Shown here: piece after piece, positions 1 to 9,046 of the stretch
Layout: each line of letters opens with the position of its first letter
Position numbering within the stretch: position 1 is the first letter of the stretch
Origin: Streptomyces aquilus
GTDB taxonomy: Bacteria > Actinomycetota > Actinomycetes > Streptomycetales > Streptomycetaceae
DNA: 64,000 nt
Reading direction: 5' to 3'
Assembly (NCBI RefSeq): GCF_003955715.1
Contig: NZ_CP034463.1
Location: 2,356,001-2,420,000 of the forward strand
Translations under genes and position numbers: made by a program
Notes under the pieces: generated by a model
What the model saw: the letters and a program-made list of their open reading frames with translations, nothing else
Told to the model about the DNA's origin: nothing
Databases searched by the model: none

Positions 1-848
1 CCGTGGCCGTACGGGATCTCCAACTCGTCCCAGCCGTCCCCGAGTTCCCGCACCGCGGTGGCCTTCGCCCGCAAGGGGTAACCGGCGTCCGTGCGCAGCC
101 TGATCAGCGCGCTGCGGTCGGCGGTCTCCCCGGCCCAGCTCGCGACGGTCTCACGGACGGTGACGACGTCGGGCACCGGCGCGGTGAAGCTGCTGCCGCG
201 CGAGCGCACCTTGCCGGTGATCCGCGACAGCCGGAAGACCCGCTCGGCACCCCGGTCGCGGTCCCAGCCCGCCAGATACCAGTGGCCGCGCCAGCACTCC
301 AGGGCCCACGGCTCCACATGCCGGGTCTCGGGGTGGGCGGCGGTGGCCTTGCGATAGTCGAAGACGACCGGGCGGCGGTCGCGGCAGGCCAGCATCAGCG
401 GCTCGAACGCCGCCTCGTGCACGGGGATACGGGGCTCCAGGGCGCCGTGCGCCTCGTACGGGTCGACGTCCTCCGGCAGTCCGGCCGCGCGCAGCTTCTG
501 CAGGGCGCCGCTGGCCGCGCCCGCGAGGCGGGCCTGCTGCCACACCTTGGCGGCCAGGCCCAGGGCCGCGGCCTCCTCGGCGTCGAGGGTGATGGGCGGC
601 AGCCGGTTGCTGTCCCGGCGGGCGAGATAGCCGACCTCGCCGTCGAGGTTCTCCACGGTCTCGATGACGAGCCCGAGTTCGCGCAGATCGTCCTTGTCGC
701 GCTCGAACATCCGGTTGAAGGAGTCGTCGCTGTTGGCTTCGAGGTAGGCCTCGATGGACTCGCGGAGCTCACGCTTGCTGAGCGGCCTGCGCGTCCCCAG
801 CAGACACAGCGCCAGGTTCATCAGCCGCTCGGCCTTGGCAATGGCCAT
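1..848 (-). CDS. pafB: PafB, WYL-domain transcriptional regulator (partial, C-terminus cut by window edge)
   Basis: The minus-strand frame starts at ATG 848 and stays open to the window edge, giving 282 codons of a family that is usually about 330 residues long. An AGGGAGG-like ribosome site lies upstream of the ATG. The N-terminus (MAIAKAERLMNLALCLLG, then SKRELRESIEAY) fits the winged-helix domain of PafB. The WYL domain carries the HWYLAGWD stretch around residues 194-201. PafB and PafC together activate mitomycin-type DNA damage genes in mycobacteria, independently of LexA. Placement downstream of pafA is the usual actinobacterial arrangement. In Streptomyces two FKBP genes sit between them, as seen here. 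pafC would be expected just outside the window. Confidence 0.9.
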   Translation of the reverse strand, partial: MAIAKAERLMNLALCLLGTRRPLSKRELRESIEAYLEANSDDSFNRMFERDKDDLRELGLVIETVENLDGEVGYLARRDSNRLPPITLDAEEAAALGLAAKVWQQARLAGAASGALQKLRAAGLPEDVDPYEAHGALEPRIPVHEAAFEPLMLACRDRRPVVFDYRKATAAHPETRHVEPWALECWRGHWYLAGWDRDRGAERVFRLSRITGKVRSRGSSFTAPVPDVVTVRETVASWAGETADRSALIRLRTDAGYPLRAKATAVRELGDGWDELEIPYGH

Positions 849-921
849 CGACGCCCTTCGCCTCCCTATGGTGCGTAATGACGTTGACCGTACCGCCCCG
901 CGGTGGCGTGGCAAAAGCCGA

Positions 922-949
922 GGGCCCATGCCCGGACAGGCATGGGCCC
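922..949 (-). terminator. Rho-independent terminator after the FKBP genes
   Basis: A perfect 11-bp stem, GGGCCCATGCC (922-932) paired with GGCATGGGCCC (939-949), has a 6-nt loop. Read on the minus strand it is followed by TCGGCTTTTGCC. It lies between the small FKBP gene and pafB, so it would end most transcription before pafB. Confidence 0.8.
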
Positions 950-997
950 CAGCCGATCGAGACCGATCGTGTGACGATCACACGTCAGACGGGATGA

Positions 998-1369
998 TCA
1001 GACGGCGATCAGGTCGACCACGAAGATCAGCGTCTCGCCTGGCTTGATCGCCGGGGTCGGGCTCTGGTTGCCGTAGGCGAGGTGCGCCGGGATGGTCAGC
1101 TGGCGACGGCCACCGACCTTCATGCCCTGCACGCCCCGGTCCCAGCCCTTGATGACGCGGCCGCCACCGAGCGGGAACTTGAACGGCGTACCGCGGTTCC
1201 AGCTGGCGTCGAACTCCTCGCCGGTGCTGAAGGCGACACCCACGTAGTGCACGGTCACGTTCTGACCGGCCTGCGCGACCTCGCCGTCGCCCTCCCAGAT
1301 GTCCTTGATCTCGAGGTCCGCCGGGGGCTCGCCGCCCGGGAAGTCGATCTCGGGCTTGTCGATGCTCAC
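998..1369 (-). CDS. FKBP-type peptidyl-prolyl cis-trans isomerase, cytosolic, FKBP-12-like
   Basis: This is a 123-residue single-domain FKBP. The start is taken as GTG 1369 because a CAGGAG ribosome site lies about 9 nt before it. An upstream in-frame start at 1402 would place the ribosome site inside the gene. The fold is recognisable from VTVHYVGVAFSTGEEFD near the N-terminal third, the active-site stretch VIKGWDRGVQGMKVGGRRQL, and the AYGNQS and LIFVVDLIAV C-terminal strands. There is no signal peptide, so it acts in the cytosol on proline bonds. It lies 61 nt downstream of the two-domain FKBP lipoprotein gene, and the pair matches the FKBP-12/FKBP-33 pair known from Streptomyces chrysomallus. 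A strong terminator follows. Confidence 0.93.
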   Translation of the reverse strand: MSIDKPEIDFPGGEPPADLEIKDIWEGDGEVAQAGQNVTVHYVGVAFSTGEEFDASWNRGTPFKFPLGGGRVIKGWDRGVQGMKVGGRRQLTIPAHLAYGNQSPTPAIKPGETLIFVVDLIAV

Positions 1370-1430
1370 GTCACTAGCTCCTGCTTGTTCACGGAAAGGC
1401 AACAGGGACAGTCTTACATCCTGGCAGGGC

Positions 1431-2438
1431 TCACATCTTCGCGAGGATGTCCACGGTGAAGACGAGTGTCGAGTCCTTGGAGATGCCGCTGCCGGCCGGC
1501 GGGTTGTCGCCGTAGCCCAGCTTCGGCGGGATCACGATCAGGACGCGGCTGCCGACCTTCTTGCCGGTCAGACCCTGCGCCCACCCCTTGACGACCTGCT
1601 GCAACGAGAACGACGTCAGCGACTTGCGGCTGTACGTCGAGTCGAACTCCTTGCCGGTGTCCCACAGCACGCCCTTGTACTGGACGAGCACGGTGTTCTC
1701 CGCCTTGACCTCGTCGCCGTCGCCCTCGATCACGTACTCCGCGACCAGCTTGGTCGGCGCGTCCGCCTTGGGCACGTCGATGGTCGGCGCCTTGCCGTCG
1801 GTGTTGGTGCTCACCTTCGGCAGCTTGCCGTCGTCCTGGGCGACCGTCTTGCCCTTGGCCGAGCTCTTGGCGTTGAACGTGCCCTCGATGTCGACCACGA
1901 AGACCAGCGTGTCGGTGCCCTTGATACCGGCCTGCGAGTTGCCCTGCTTGCCGTACCCCCACGTCGGCGCCGTGGACATCAGCACCCGGCTGCCGACCTT
2001 CTTGCCCGCCAGCGCATAGCGCCAGCTGTCGATGATCGAGCCCTGGGCGAGCTGGATCACCAGCGGCGTCTTGCGGTCGTAGGAGTTGTCGAAGACCTTC
2101 GCCGTGTCCCAGATCTGACCCAGGTAGTTCGCCTGGATGTAGTCGTTCTCCGCGACCGTCTGGCCGCCTCCCGCGATCACCGTCTTCACCGCGACCTGGT
2201 CCGACGGGTCACCGCTGCCCTTGGCGACCGTCGGCTTCTCACCGAACTTGGTCCCCGCCGTGATCGCCGGCAGCGGACCGTCGACGATCTTCGGCGCCGG
2301 CGCGGCGGACGTCTCCGACGCCGAGGGAGACGGAGACGCGCTCTCGCTCGCCTTGCTCGAGTCGGAATCCTCGTCACCGCACGCGGCGAGTGTGGCCATT
2401 CCAGCGGGTACGGCAATGAGAAGTGAGCGTCGGCGCAC
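1431..2438 (-). CDS. FKBP-33-like lipoprotein with two FKBP domains
   Basis: This 335-residue exported prolyl isomerase starts at GTG 2438, giving VRRRSLLIAVPAGMATLAAC. The sequence is a lipoprotein signal with lipobox LAAC and lipidated Cys20. The RRRSLL stretch could also be read by the Tat pathway. A Ser/Glu/Pro-rich linker (about residues 21-50) is followed by two FKBP domains, roughly 75-190 and 210-335. The first has DNSYDRKTPLVIQLAQGSII and the second has DSTYSRKSLTSFSLQQVVKGW. Only the second keeps the canonical VVKGWAQGLTGKKVGSR stretch; the first has SIIDSWRYALAGKKVGSR. The first domain may therefore be a weaker catalyst. The protein probably helps fold proteins outside the membrane. 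It lies between pafA and the small FKBP gene. Confidence 0.92.
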   Translation of the reverse strand: MRRRSLLIAVPAGMATLAACGDEDSDSSKASESASPSPSASETSAAPAPKIVDGPLPAITAGTKFGEKPTVAKGSGDPSDQVAVKTVIAGGGQTVAENDYIQANYLGQIWDTAKVFDNSYDRKTPLVIQLAQGSIIDSWRYALAGKKVGSRVLMSTAPTWGYGKQGNSQAGIKGTDTLVFVVDIEGTFNAKSSAKGKTVAQDDGKLPKVSTNTDGKAPTIDVPKADAPTKLVAEYVIEGDGDEVKAENTVLVQYKGVLWDTGKEFDSTYSRKSLTSFSLQQVVKGWAQGLTGKKVGSRVLIVIPPKLGYGDNPPAGSGISKDSTLVFTVDILAKM

Positions 2439-2501
2439 GGTGAGAGCCTCGTAATCGATCGATCTTGTTGATGGCGTGCGCGCAACTCTACGGCGTGAGA
2501 A

Positions 2502-2530
2502 GGGCGCCGTACGGAAAACGTACGGCGCCC
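2502..2530 (-). terminator. Hairpin downstream of pafA
   Basis: A perfect 12-bp stem, GGGCGCCGTACG (2502-2513) with CGTACGGCGCCC (2519-2530), encloses loop GAAAA. It sits between the pafA stop and the FKBP lipoprotein start, 36 nt past the pafA stop. No clear U-run follows on the minus strand, so it may act as a partial terminator or an mRNA stabiliser. Confidence 0.65.
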
Positions 2531-2566
2531 GTGTTGCGTTCCGGCAATCCGACCGGAACACCCGAC

Positions 2567-3928
2567 TCACATACCGGCGATCAGCTTCTCCACCCGGTCG
2601 TCCACCGAACGGAACGGGTCCTTGCACAACACCGTGCGCTGCGCCTGGTCGTTCAGCTTGAGATGGACCCAGTCGACCGTGAAGTCCCGGCGCTGTTCCT
2701 GGGCCCGGCGGATGAAGTCACCGCGAAGACGGGCCCGAGTGGTCTGCGGGGGCACGGACTTGCCCTCGAAGATCTTCAAGTCGTTGCAGATACGCGCCGC
2801 TTGCCCCTTCCGCTCCAGAAGGTAGTACAGCCCGCGACGACGGTGGATGTCGTGATACGCGAGGTCTATCTGCGCGACCCGCGGATGCGACATGGTCATG
2901 TTGTTCTTGGCCCGGTACCGCTCGATGAGCTTGTACTTCATCACCCAGTCGATCTCGGTACCGATCCGGTCGAGGTCCTCGGCCTCGATCGCGTCCAGCG
3001 TGCGGCCCCACAGCTCCAGGACCTGCTCGACGGTGCCCGTACGAATACCGCGGCGCTCACAGAAGTCCACGGCCTTCTCGTAGTACTCGCGCTGCACCTC
3101 CAGCGCGGAGGCCTCCCGGCCGCTGGCCAGACGCACCTTGCGCCGGCCGGTGATGTCATGGCTGACCTCACGGATCGCCCGGATCGGGTTCTCCAGCGTC
3201 AGGTCACGCATCACGGTGCCCGCCTCGATCATGCGCAGCACCAGGTCGGTCGCCCCGACCTTCAGCAGCATGGTCGTCTCGGACATGTTCGAGTCGCCCA
3301 CGATGACATGGAGACGACGGTAACGCTCGGCGTCCGCGTGCGGTTCGTCACGCGTGTTGATGATCGGGCGCGAACGGGTCGTCGCCGAGGAGACGCCCTC
3401 CCAGATGTGCTCCGCCCGCTGACTCACGCAGTACACGGCACCGCGCGGCGTCTGCAGCACCTTGCCCGCACCGCACAGAAGCTGGCGGGTCACCAGGAAC
3501 GGAATGAGGATGTCCGCGAGCCGGGAGAACTCCCCGTGGCGCGCGACGAGGTAGTTCTCGTGGCAGCCGTAGGAGTTGCCGGCCGAGTCGGTGTTGTTCT
3601 TGAAGAGGTAGACGTCGCCCGCGATTCCTTCCTCGTGCAGGCGTCGTTCGGCGTCCACCAGGAGTCCTTCGAGAATGCGCTCGCCCGCTTTGTCGTGCGT
3701 GACCAGTTCCGTCACGTTGTCACATTCGGGAGTCGCGTATTCCGGATGTGACCCGACATCGAGATAGAGGCGGGCGCCGTTTCGCAGAAAGACGTTGCTG
3801 CTGCGGCCCCATGACACGACACGGCGGAAGAGGTACCGCGCCACCTCGTCGGGAGACAGGCGTCGCTGTCCCCTGAACGTACATGTGACGCCGTACTCGT
3901 TCTCCAGCCCGAAAATGCGGCGGTCCAT
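2567..3928 (-). CDS. pafA: Pup-protein ligase PafA
   Basis: PafA joins the C-terminal glutamate of Pup to lysines of target proteins with ATP and so marks them for the proteasome. The protein has 453 residues, the family length. The glutamine-synthetase-like fold is visible: metal-binding Glu in FGLENEYG (residues 7-13), the catalytic Asp57 in [39 protein letters not shown], and [23 protein letters not shown]. It lacks the Dop-loop seen in the dop product of this window. The start ATG 3928 has no strong ribosome site and lies only 9 nt after the stop of the MFS gene, so translation is probably coupled to that gene. It is apart from the arc-dop-pup-prcBA operon, which is transcribed separately. 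Confidence 0.97.
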   Translation of the reverse strand: MDRRIFGLENEYGVTCTFRGQRRLSPDEVARYLFRRVVSWGRSSNVFLRNGARLYLDVGSHPEYATPECDNVTELVTHDKAGERILEGLLVDAERRLHEEGIAGDVYLFKNNTDSAGNSYGCHENYLVARHGEFSRLADILIPFLVTRQLLCGAGKVLQTPRGAVYCVSQRAEHIWEGVSSATTRSRPIINTRDEPHADAERYRRLHVIVGDSNMSETTMLLKVGATDLVLRMIEAGTVMRDLTLENPIRAIREVSHDITGRRKVRLASGREASALEVQREYYEKAVDFCERRGIRTGTVEQVLELWGRTLDAIEAEDLDRIGTEIDWVMKYKLIERYRAKNNMTMSHPRVAQIDLAYHDIHRRRGLYYLLERKGQAARICNDLKIFEGKSVPPQTTRARLRGDFIRRAQEQRRDFTVDWVHLKLNDQAQRTVLCKDPFRSVDDRVEKLIAGM

Positions 3929-3937
3929 GACTGAACA

Positions 3938-5197
3938 TTACGCCCGATCCCCTGCGCTGAAACGGGGTTCGGCAGCACGGTTTGGATCATTTTCCGATGA
4001 AGCCGCAACCACCGCCCCCCTGCCGGGAGCTGCGAGGACCCGCCCGGTGGCCAGCAGAACCAGCAACGACACACCCCCCGTGACCGCCGGCACGGCGAAC
4101 CCCCACAGCGCCCCACCACGCTCCACGACCGGCCCCGCGAGGCCCGTTCCGACCGAGGAACCCACCGTGAACGTCGTCACGAGCCAGGAGAACGCCTCCG
4201 TCACCGTGCCCCGCGGCGCATGCCGGTCGACCAGCACGAACGCACACGCGATCGCCGGCGCCAGGAACAGCCCGGCGAGCACGGTCAGCAGCACCATCGG
4301 CACCGGACCGGGCCTCAGCATCAACGGCACCTGACATGCCGCCAGAAGAGCGACCAGCACCCGCAGTCGACGCGCCGGCTCACCCGTCCACTGCCGCGCC
4401 CCGTACACCGAGCCCCCGATGAGAGCCCCGAGCCCCAGGCCCGCCATCATCCAGCCGTACACCGCATCCCCGCCGTGATCGTCCGCGTACGACACCGAAG
4501 TGACCGCGATCGACCCCAGAGCAGCGCCGACGAACAGGAAGGCCGCCAGCAACGCCAGCAGCCCCGGCGAGCGCAACGCACCCAGCCAGTGCGCCTCCCG
4601 CGGCGCCGAACGCCACGTGCGCGAGGGCTGCGACACGACCACCGAGAGCGCACCCAGCACCCCGAGGACGTTCAGCACGAGCAACGCGGCCTGCGGCGAC
4701 CACACCGACGCGCACAGCGTCAGCAGCAACGGTCCCACCGTGAACATGACTTCCTGCGCCACGGCATCCATGGCGTACGCCGTGTGCACCTGCTCCTCCC
4801 GGTGCAGAACCGACGACCACAGCGCCCGCAGACCGCCCTCCAGGGGCGGCGTGAACAGACCGGCGGCGGCCACGGCGACGTAGGACAGCACGAGCGGATC
4901 GGTGCCGGTGAAGGCGAAGGCGGTCATCGCCAGCGCCGACAGGACCGCGGCCGGCAGCTGCACCCGCGGCTGCCCGTACAGGTCGACCAGCCGCCCCAGC
5001 ACCGGCTGCCCCACCGCGTTGGCGACGCCGTACACCGCCGCCAGCGCACCGGCGAGGCTGTACGTACCGCCCTCGGAGCGGATGAACAGCACGATCGCGA
5101 TCGCCGCGATGGCGTTGGGCAGCCGCCCCACCAGCGTGCCGACGAGCAGCCGCGTCGCATGTCTAGCCCTGAGGATCTCCAGGTATCCCGCGGCCAT
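3938..5197 (-). CDS. MFS transporter
   Basis: This 419-residue membrane protein shows about 12 hydrophobic segments and a short cytoplasmic linker near residues 193-208 (QPSRTWRSAPREAH). GRLVDLYGQPR around residue 68 fits the MFS loop 2-3 signature. The substrate cannot be read from the sequence. It starts at ATG 5197. It ends 9 nt before pafA, so the two are very likely one transcript. It is divergent from the LacI-type gene at 5305, with an inverted repeat between them, so the LacI-type protein probably controls this transporter and, through the shared transcript, may influence pafA. Confidence 0.9.
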   Translation of the reverse strand: MAAGYLEILRARHATRLLVGTLVGRLPNAIAAIAIVLFIRSEGGTYSLAGALAAVYGVANAVGQPVLGRLVDLYGQPRVQLPAAVLSALAMTAFAFTGTDPLVLSYVAVAAAGLFTPPLEGGLRALWSSVLHREEQVHTAYAMDAVAQEVMFTVGPLLLTLCASVWSPQAALLVLNVLGVLGALSVVVSQPSRTWRSAPREAHWLGALRSPGLLALLAAFLFVGAALGSIAVTSVSYADDHGGDAVYGWMMAGLGLGALIGGSVYGARQWTGEPARRLRVLVALLAACQVPLMLRPGPVPMVLLTVLAGLFLAPAIACAFVLVDRHAPRGTVTEAFSWLVTTFTVGSSVGTGLAGPVVERGGALWGFAVPAVTGGVSLLVLLATGRVLAAPGRGAVVAASSENDPNRAAEPRFSAGDRA

Positions 5198-5233
5198 GAT
5201 CCGCCCTCTTCCTCGCCGACAGCACTCAAGTGT

Positions 5234-5260
5234 TACGTATAACGTCCCTCGTCATACGTA
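5234..5260. promoter_or_regulatory. Candidate LacI-type operator between the divergent MFS and LacI genes
   Basis: An 11-bp inverted repeat with one mismatch, TACGTATAACG (5234-5244) and CGTCATACGTA (5250-5260), has a 5-nt centre TCCCT. It lies 36 nt upstream of the MFS start and 44 nt upstream of the regulator start, where a shared operator would be expected. Binding by the neighbouring LacI protein is inferred from position only. Confidence 0.6.
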
Positions 5261-5304
5261 CCATGTGCGCTGTTCACGAGTCCAGACGAAAGAGCAGGCA
5301 CCCG

Positions 5305-6324
5305 GTGGCACGAGGCAGCACCCGCCCCACCAGCCGCGACGTCGCCCAGGCCGCCGGCGTCTCCCAGGCCGCCGTCTCCCTCGTACTCGGCGACAAATGG
5401 CGCGGCCGCGTCTCGGAGACCACCGCGGAACGGGTACGCGAAGCCGCGCGGGAACTCGGCTACCGCCCCAACCTCGCCGCCCGCAACCTCCGCCTCGGCC
5501 GCACCCGCACCGTCCTCCTCGTCGTCCCCGCCCTGACCACCGAGTTCTTCGCAGGCGTCTACACCGGCGCCGCCCGCGTCGCCGCCGAACGCGGCTTCGG
5601 CGTCGTCCTCTACCCCTCCCCCGAAGGCGTCGGGCCCGCCCGCGACCCCTTCGCCTCCGCCCAGGCCGCCCTCGACGGCGTCATCGCCTCCTCCATGGCG
5701 GCCGACGCCCTCACCGCCATCCGCGGCGACCAACTCCCCCTCGTCATGCTCGACAGCGACCCCGAAGGCAGCCTCGGCGCCGCCACCGTCAACCTCGACA
5801 TCACCGACGGCACCCACCAGATCGCCGACCACCTCCTCGGCCTCGGCCACCGCCACTTCCTGCACCTCGCCGCCGACATCCCCTCCTGGACCTTCGAGGT
5901 ACGCGCGCGTGCCCTCGCCGAACGACTGGCGGCCGTACCCGGAACATCACTCCGGACCGCCCACACCCCCATGTCCATCGAAGGCGCCCTCGCGGCCACG
6001 GAATCAGCCCTCGCGGCCCCCGGCCCCCACCACCCCACCGCCGTCGTCTGCGACGACGACAAACTCGCCGCCGGCGTCTACAAAGCCCTCCGCCGCCGCG
6101 GCCTGCGCATCCCCGACGACGTCTCCGTCACCGGCGTCGACGACATCGCCCTCGCCGCCGCCCTCGACCCCGAACTCACCACCGTCCGACTCGACGCCGA
6201 GCTCTTCGGCGAACGCGGCATGCAAGCCCTCCTGACCGTCCTGGACGGCCGCACACCCGACGCCGGGGACATCCCCGTCGAACTCGTCGTACGCGCCTCC
6301 ACGGCCCCACCCAGCACCCCCTGA
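5305..6324 (+). CDS. LacI family transcriptional regulator
   Basis: GTG 5305 is chosen as the start, giving 339 residues (VARGSTRPTSRDVAQAAGVSQAAVSLVLG). This puts the helix-turn-helix at residues 9-30, where LacI proteins have it. The longer frame from 5230 would begin upstream of the palindrome and add an unusual N-terminus. The hinge helix region is SETTAERVREAARELGYRPNLAARNL. A periplasmic-binding-like effector domain follows, with VCDDDKLAAGVYKALRRRG and VSVTGVDDIALAAALDPELTTV near the C-terminus. The ligand is unknown. It probably represses the divergent MFS transporter gene and itself. A strong hairpin follows the stop. Confidence 0.92.
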   Translation: MARGSTRPTSRDVAQAAGVSQAAVSLVLGDKWRGRVSETTAERVREAARELGYRPNLAARNLRLGRTRTVLLVVPALTTEFFAGVYTGAARVAAERGFGVVLYPSPEGVGPARDPFASAQAALDGVIASSMAADALTAIRGDQLPLVMLDSDPEGSLGAATVNLDITDGTHQIADHLLGLGHRHFLHLAADIPSWTFEVRARALAERLAAVPGTSLRTAHTPMSIEGALAATESALAAPGPHHPTAVVCDDDKLAAGVYKALRRRGLRIPDDVSVTGVDDIALAAALDPELTTVRLDAELFGERGMQALLTVLDGRTPDAGDIPVELVVRASTAPPSTP

Positions 6325-6330
6325 ACGCCC

Positions 6331-6366
6331 TTGTGCCCCGGCCGGGAGACCCGGGCCGGGGCACAA
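6331..6366. terminator. Convergent hairpin between the LacI gene and prcA
   Basis: A 13-bp stem, TTGTGCCCCGGCC (6331-6343) with GGCCGGGGCACAA (6354-6366), has a 10-nt loop. It lies between the converging ends of the LacI gene and prcA. A-runs flank it on the plus strand, which read as U-runs on the other side. It probably stops transcription in both directions. Confidence 0.75.
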
Positions 6367-6405
6367 AAAGGGGTGAGCGCAGAGAACAACCACAGAGGGA
6401 CCGGA

Positions 6406-7143
6406 CTACTCCTCCTCGGAGCTCTCCGCCTCGGTCTCCGCACCATCGGTCTCCAGCAGCCGCGCCAGCTGACGACCAACAATCCGCTTGAACTTCCGCT
6501 GCTGCGGACGCGTACGGTCCAGCACCGCGACCTCCAGCCGCTCGGCCGGAATCTCCCGCTGCGTACCGTTCGTGTCCCGCGACAACGCCTGCACGGCAAG
6601 CTTCAGCGCCTCCGCCAAGCTCATACCGTCCTGATGACGCTGATCCAGATAGCTGCTGATCTGCTCCGCATTGCCACCGACCGCGACCGAACCATGCTCG
6701 TCCACGATCGAACCGTCATGCGGCAGCCGATAGATCTGATCGCCCTCAGGCGTGTCACCGACCTCCGCCACGACCAGCTCCACCTCGTACGGCTTCTCGG
6801 CCGCCGAGGAGAAGATCGTGCCCAGCGTCTGCGCGTACACGTTCGCCAGACCACGCGCGGTCACATCATCACGGTCATAGGTGTAGCCACGAAGATCGGC
6901 ATACCGCACGCCACCGATCCGCAGGTTCTCGTACTCGTTGTACTTACCGGCGGCCGCGAAACCGATCCGGTCATAGATCTCGCTGAACTTGTGCAGCGCA
7001 CGGGACGGGTTCTCACCGACGAACACAATGCCGTCGGCATACTGCAGCACAACCAGGCTGCGGCCACGCGCGATGCCCTTACGGGCGTACTCCGCCCGGT
7101 CGGCCATCGCCTGCTGGGGGGAGACATAGAACGGCGTCGACAC
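6406..7143 (-). CDS. prcA: 20S proteasome alpha subunit
   Basis: PrcA forms the two outer heptameric rings of the 20S core, controls the gate and docks the Arc ATPase. The protein has 245 residues. The N-terminal gate segment and H0 helix are [29 protein letters not shown], split here as residues 1-12 and 13-29. The central region [33 protein letters not shown] is typical of bacterial alpha subunits. The C-terminus is acidic ([14 protein letters not shown]). There is no propeptide, as expected for an alpha subunit. It is the last gene of the proteasome operon, 64 nt after prcB. Confidence 0.97.
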   Translation of the reverse strand: MSTPFYVSPQQAMADRAEYARKGIARGRSLVVLQYADGIVFVGENPSRALHKFSEIYDRIGFAAAGKYNEYENLRIGGVRYADLRGYTYDRDDVTARGLANVYAQTLGTIFSSAAEKPYEVELVVAEVGDTPEGDQIYRLPHDGSIVDEHGSVAVGGNAEQISSYLDQRHQDGMSLAEALKLAVQALSRDTNGTQREIPAERLEVAVLDRTRPQQRKFKRIVGRQLARLLETDGAETEAESSEEE

Positions 7144-7207
7144 CGGTTATCCGTCCCTTTCTGTCGAAGTCACTGCGATCACCTTGATAAGACCGGTCAC
7201 CCGCCGC

Positions 7208-8053
7208 CTACAGCAGCGCGGCCCGCGGACCGTCAGGCTGCTCCAGACGCCGCTCCAGAATCGAACGGGCGATGTCGGACGACTCCTCGTCCGTCAACCG
7301 ACGGAAACCGTCCTCGGTGATCACGGTGACGATCGGATAGATCCGGCGGGCGACATCGGGACCACCGGTCGCCGAGTCGTCGTCAGCCGCGTCGTACAGA
7401 GCCTGCACCACCAGCGTGGTCGCCTGCTCCTCGGTCAGATCCTCACGGAACAGCTTCTTCATCGCACCGCGCGCGAAGATCGACCCGGAACCGGTGGCGG
7501 CGTAGTTGTGCTCCTCGGAACGACCGCCGGTGACGTCGTACGAGAAGATCCGCCCCCGCTCCCGATCCACGTCGTACCCCGCGAACAGCGGCACGACCGC
7601 CAGCCCCTGCATCGCCATGCCGAGGTTGGACCGGATCATGGTCGACAGCCGGTTGGCCTTGCCCTCCAACGACAGCTGAGCGCCTTCCACCTTCTCGAAG
7701 TGCTCCAGCTCCAACTGGAAGAGCTTCACCATCTCGACAGCAAGGCCGGCGGTACCGGCGATACCGACGGCCGAGTACTCGTCCGCCGGGAACACCTTCT
7801 CGATGTCCCGCTGCGCGATGACATTGCCCATAGTCGCCCGACGGTCACCGGCGAGCACAACGCCGCCGGGGAAGGTGACGGCCACGATGGTCGTCCCGTG
7901 CGGCGCTTCGATCACGCCCTGGGTGGGCGGGAGTTGACGGTTTCCGGGGAGCATCTCCGGCTGGTGCTCGGAGAGGAAGTCCATGAAGGACGAGGACCCT
8001 GGCGTCAGGAAGGCAGCTGGTAGACGCCCGGTGCTACGAGTGTTGGCTTCCAC
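7208..8053 (-). CDS. prcB: 20S proteasome beta subunit (proteolytic)
   Basis: PrcB forms the inner rings and carries the active site. GTG 8053 is chosen as the start because GGAAGGAA lies 4-10 nt upstream; the product is 281 residues. A 53-residue propeptide ends in PHG, and self-cleavage would expose Thr54 of [21 protein letters not shown] as the N-terminal nucleophile. The lysine-equivalent stretch [20 protein letters not shown] is also present. The first 49 nt of the gene overlap the end of the upstream endonuclease VII gene, so the ribosome site of prcB lies inside that gene. This overlap suggests coupled translation. Confidence 0.97.
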   Translation of the reverse strand: MEANTRSTGRLPAAFLTPGSSSFMDFLSEHQPEMLPGNRQLPPTQGVIEAPHGTTIVAVTFPGGVVLAGDRRATMGNVIAQRDIEKVFPADEYSAVGIAGTAGLAVEMVKLFQLELEHFEKVEGAQLSLEGKANRLSTMIRSNLGMAMQGLAVVPLFAGYDVDRERGRIFSYDVTGGRSEEHNYAATGSGSIFARGAMKKLFREDLTEEQATTLVVQALYDAADDDSATGGPDVARRIYPIVTVITEDGFRRLTDEESSDIARSILERRLEQPDGPRAALL

Positions 8054-8601
8054 GCGATTCCTTCCAAGTAAGCGGCGGCCCGGCGGACGGCGTCGGGATC
8101 GTCTCCCAACTTGCCGATGGCCGAATTGCAGTTGAAGCACAGTACGCCACGGACCCTACCCGTCTTGTGGCAATGATCCACATGAACGGCCGGGGCCTTC
8201 AGACAGATCACACAGAGGCCCATCTGAGAGGCGACCATCTCGTCACGTTCCGCCTCGGTCATGCCGTACCGGCGTTTCAGGTGATCTCGTCGCCCACGCT
8301 CAGCACGGCATGCTTTGCACCGCGACGCCAAACCATCTGGAGCCGAGGCTTTCCGATGCCAATCCGAGTGCGGCTTGCTCACCCCGCACCCCTGACAGTG
8401 CTTGAAGCCTTCCAAGACGGCCCCTCGAGCTGGGACCGTCCTCCCCATGGCCTCTTGCCGCTTCCGGTCGGCCTCGGCGGCGCACTCACGACAACGATGC
8501 TGCAGACCATCGAGGTTTGCGCGCTTGGACGCGAAGGCTGCACGCGGCTTGAGCTCGCCACACCGCGCGCAGCGCTTCATCTCCGACTCGGTGACCACCA
8601 C
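8005..8601 (-). CDS. Endonuclease VII domain protein with two extra zinc knuckles
   Basis: The 198-residue product has three Cys4 modules. Two N-terminal zinc-knuckle repeats are C11-x2-C14 with C37-x2-C40, and C69-x2-C72 with C95-x2-C98. Each begins with a C-x2-C-G-x2-K-P pattern. The C-terminal module (residues 128-170) is the recombination endonuclease VII fold: C130-x2-C133, the catalytic [12 protein letters not shown] stretch, and C155-x2-C158. T4 endonuclease VII resolves branched DNA, and members in bacteria are mostly uncharacterised. The gene lies between pup and prcB and overlaps prcB by 49 nt. GTG 8601 is used as start, although ATG 8580 is possible. Codon use looks slightly less GC-rich than the neighbouring genes. 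Whether it serves the proteasome or is a parasite of the locus cannot be read from the sequence. Confidence 0.88.
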   Translation of the reverse strand: MVVTESEMKRCARCGELKPRAAFASKRANLDGLQHRCRECAAEADRKRQEAMGRTVPARGAVLEGFKHCQGCGVSKPHSDWHRKASAPDGLASRCKACRAERGRRDHLKRRYGMTEAERDEMVASQMGLCVICLKAPAVHVDHCHKTGRVRGVLCFNCNSAIGKLGDDPDAVRRAAAYLEGIAWKPTLVAPGVYQLPS

Positions 8602-8639
8602 TCCACCCCGTCTACCTTCGAACCGAAGGAGAAAGTGCC

Positions 8640-8858
8640 CTACTGGCCACCCTTCTGAACGAAGGAACGCACGAAGTCCTCGGCATTCTCTTCGAGGACA
8701 TCGTCGATTTCATCCAGGACGGAGTCCACGTCATCGCTCAGCTTCTCGTGGCGCTCCTTGAGGTCCTCCGAGCCCTGCGCTTCCGCAGTCTGCTCCTCGG
8801 CCTCTTCCGTGGAGCGCGTCGCCTTCTGCTGGCCGCCGCCGGTGTCCTTGGTTGACAT
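8640..8858 (-). CDS. pup: Prokaryotic ubiquitin-like protein Pup
   Basis: Pup is the small tag joined to lysines of proteins destined for the proteasome. ATG 8858 gives a 72-residue product. An upstream in-frame start at 8888 would add 10 unlikely residues. The sequence is acidic and disordered, with the helix-forming region DLKERHEKLSDDVDSVLDEI that binds the coiled coil of Arc, and it ends in VQKGGQ. The final residue is Gln, so Dop must deamidate it to Glu before PafA can use it. GAGGG lies just upstream of the ATG. It is followed 38 nt later by the endonuclease VII gene. Confidence 0.98.
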   Translation of the reverse strand: MSTKDTGGGQQKATRSTEEAEEQTAEAQGSEDLKERHEKLSDDVDSVLDEIDDVLEENAEDFVRSFVQKGGQ

Positions 8859-9046
8859 AACCCTCACCCCGCTCGTTTCGCCCGACATGGTCGCCAGGTC
8901 GGCTATCCGCCGATCGGTGATGATCAGACCCTACAAGCCGGGTCTGACATCGGCCCCGCAGTTTCCTCAACGTGCGGGGGCCACCTCGATGATTCCCGGA
9001 CGGAGGGATTTCCACCCTGTCCGGCCGACACTGCCCGAGTACCCGC

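Noticed and set aside
4902..6491. 529-codon plus-strand frame overlapping the LacI gene
   Set aside because: Arg/Pro-rich shadow frame; the LacI protein in another frame is unmistakable.
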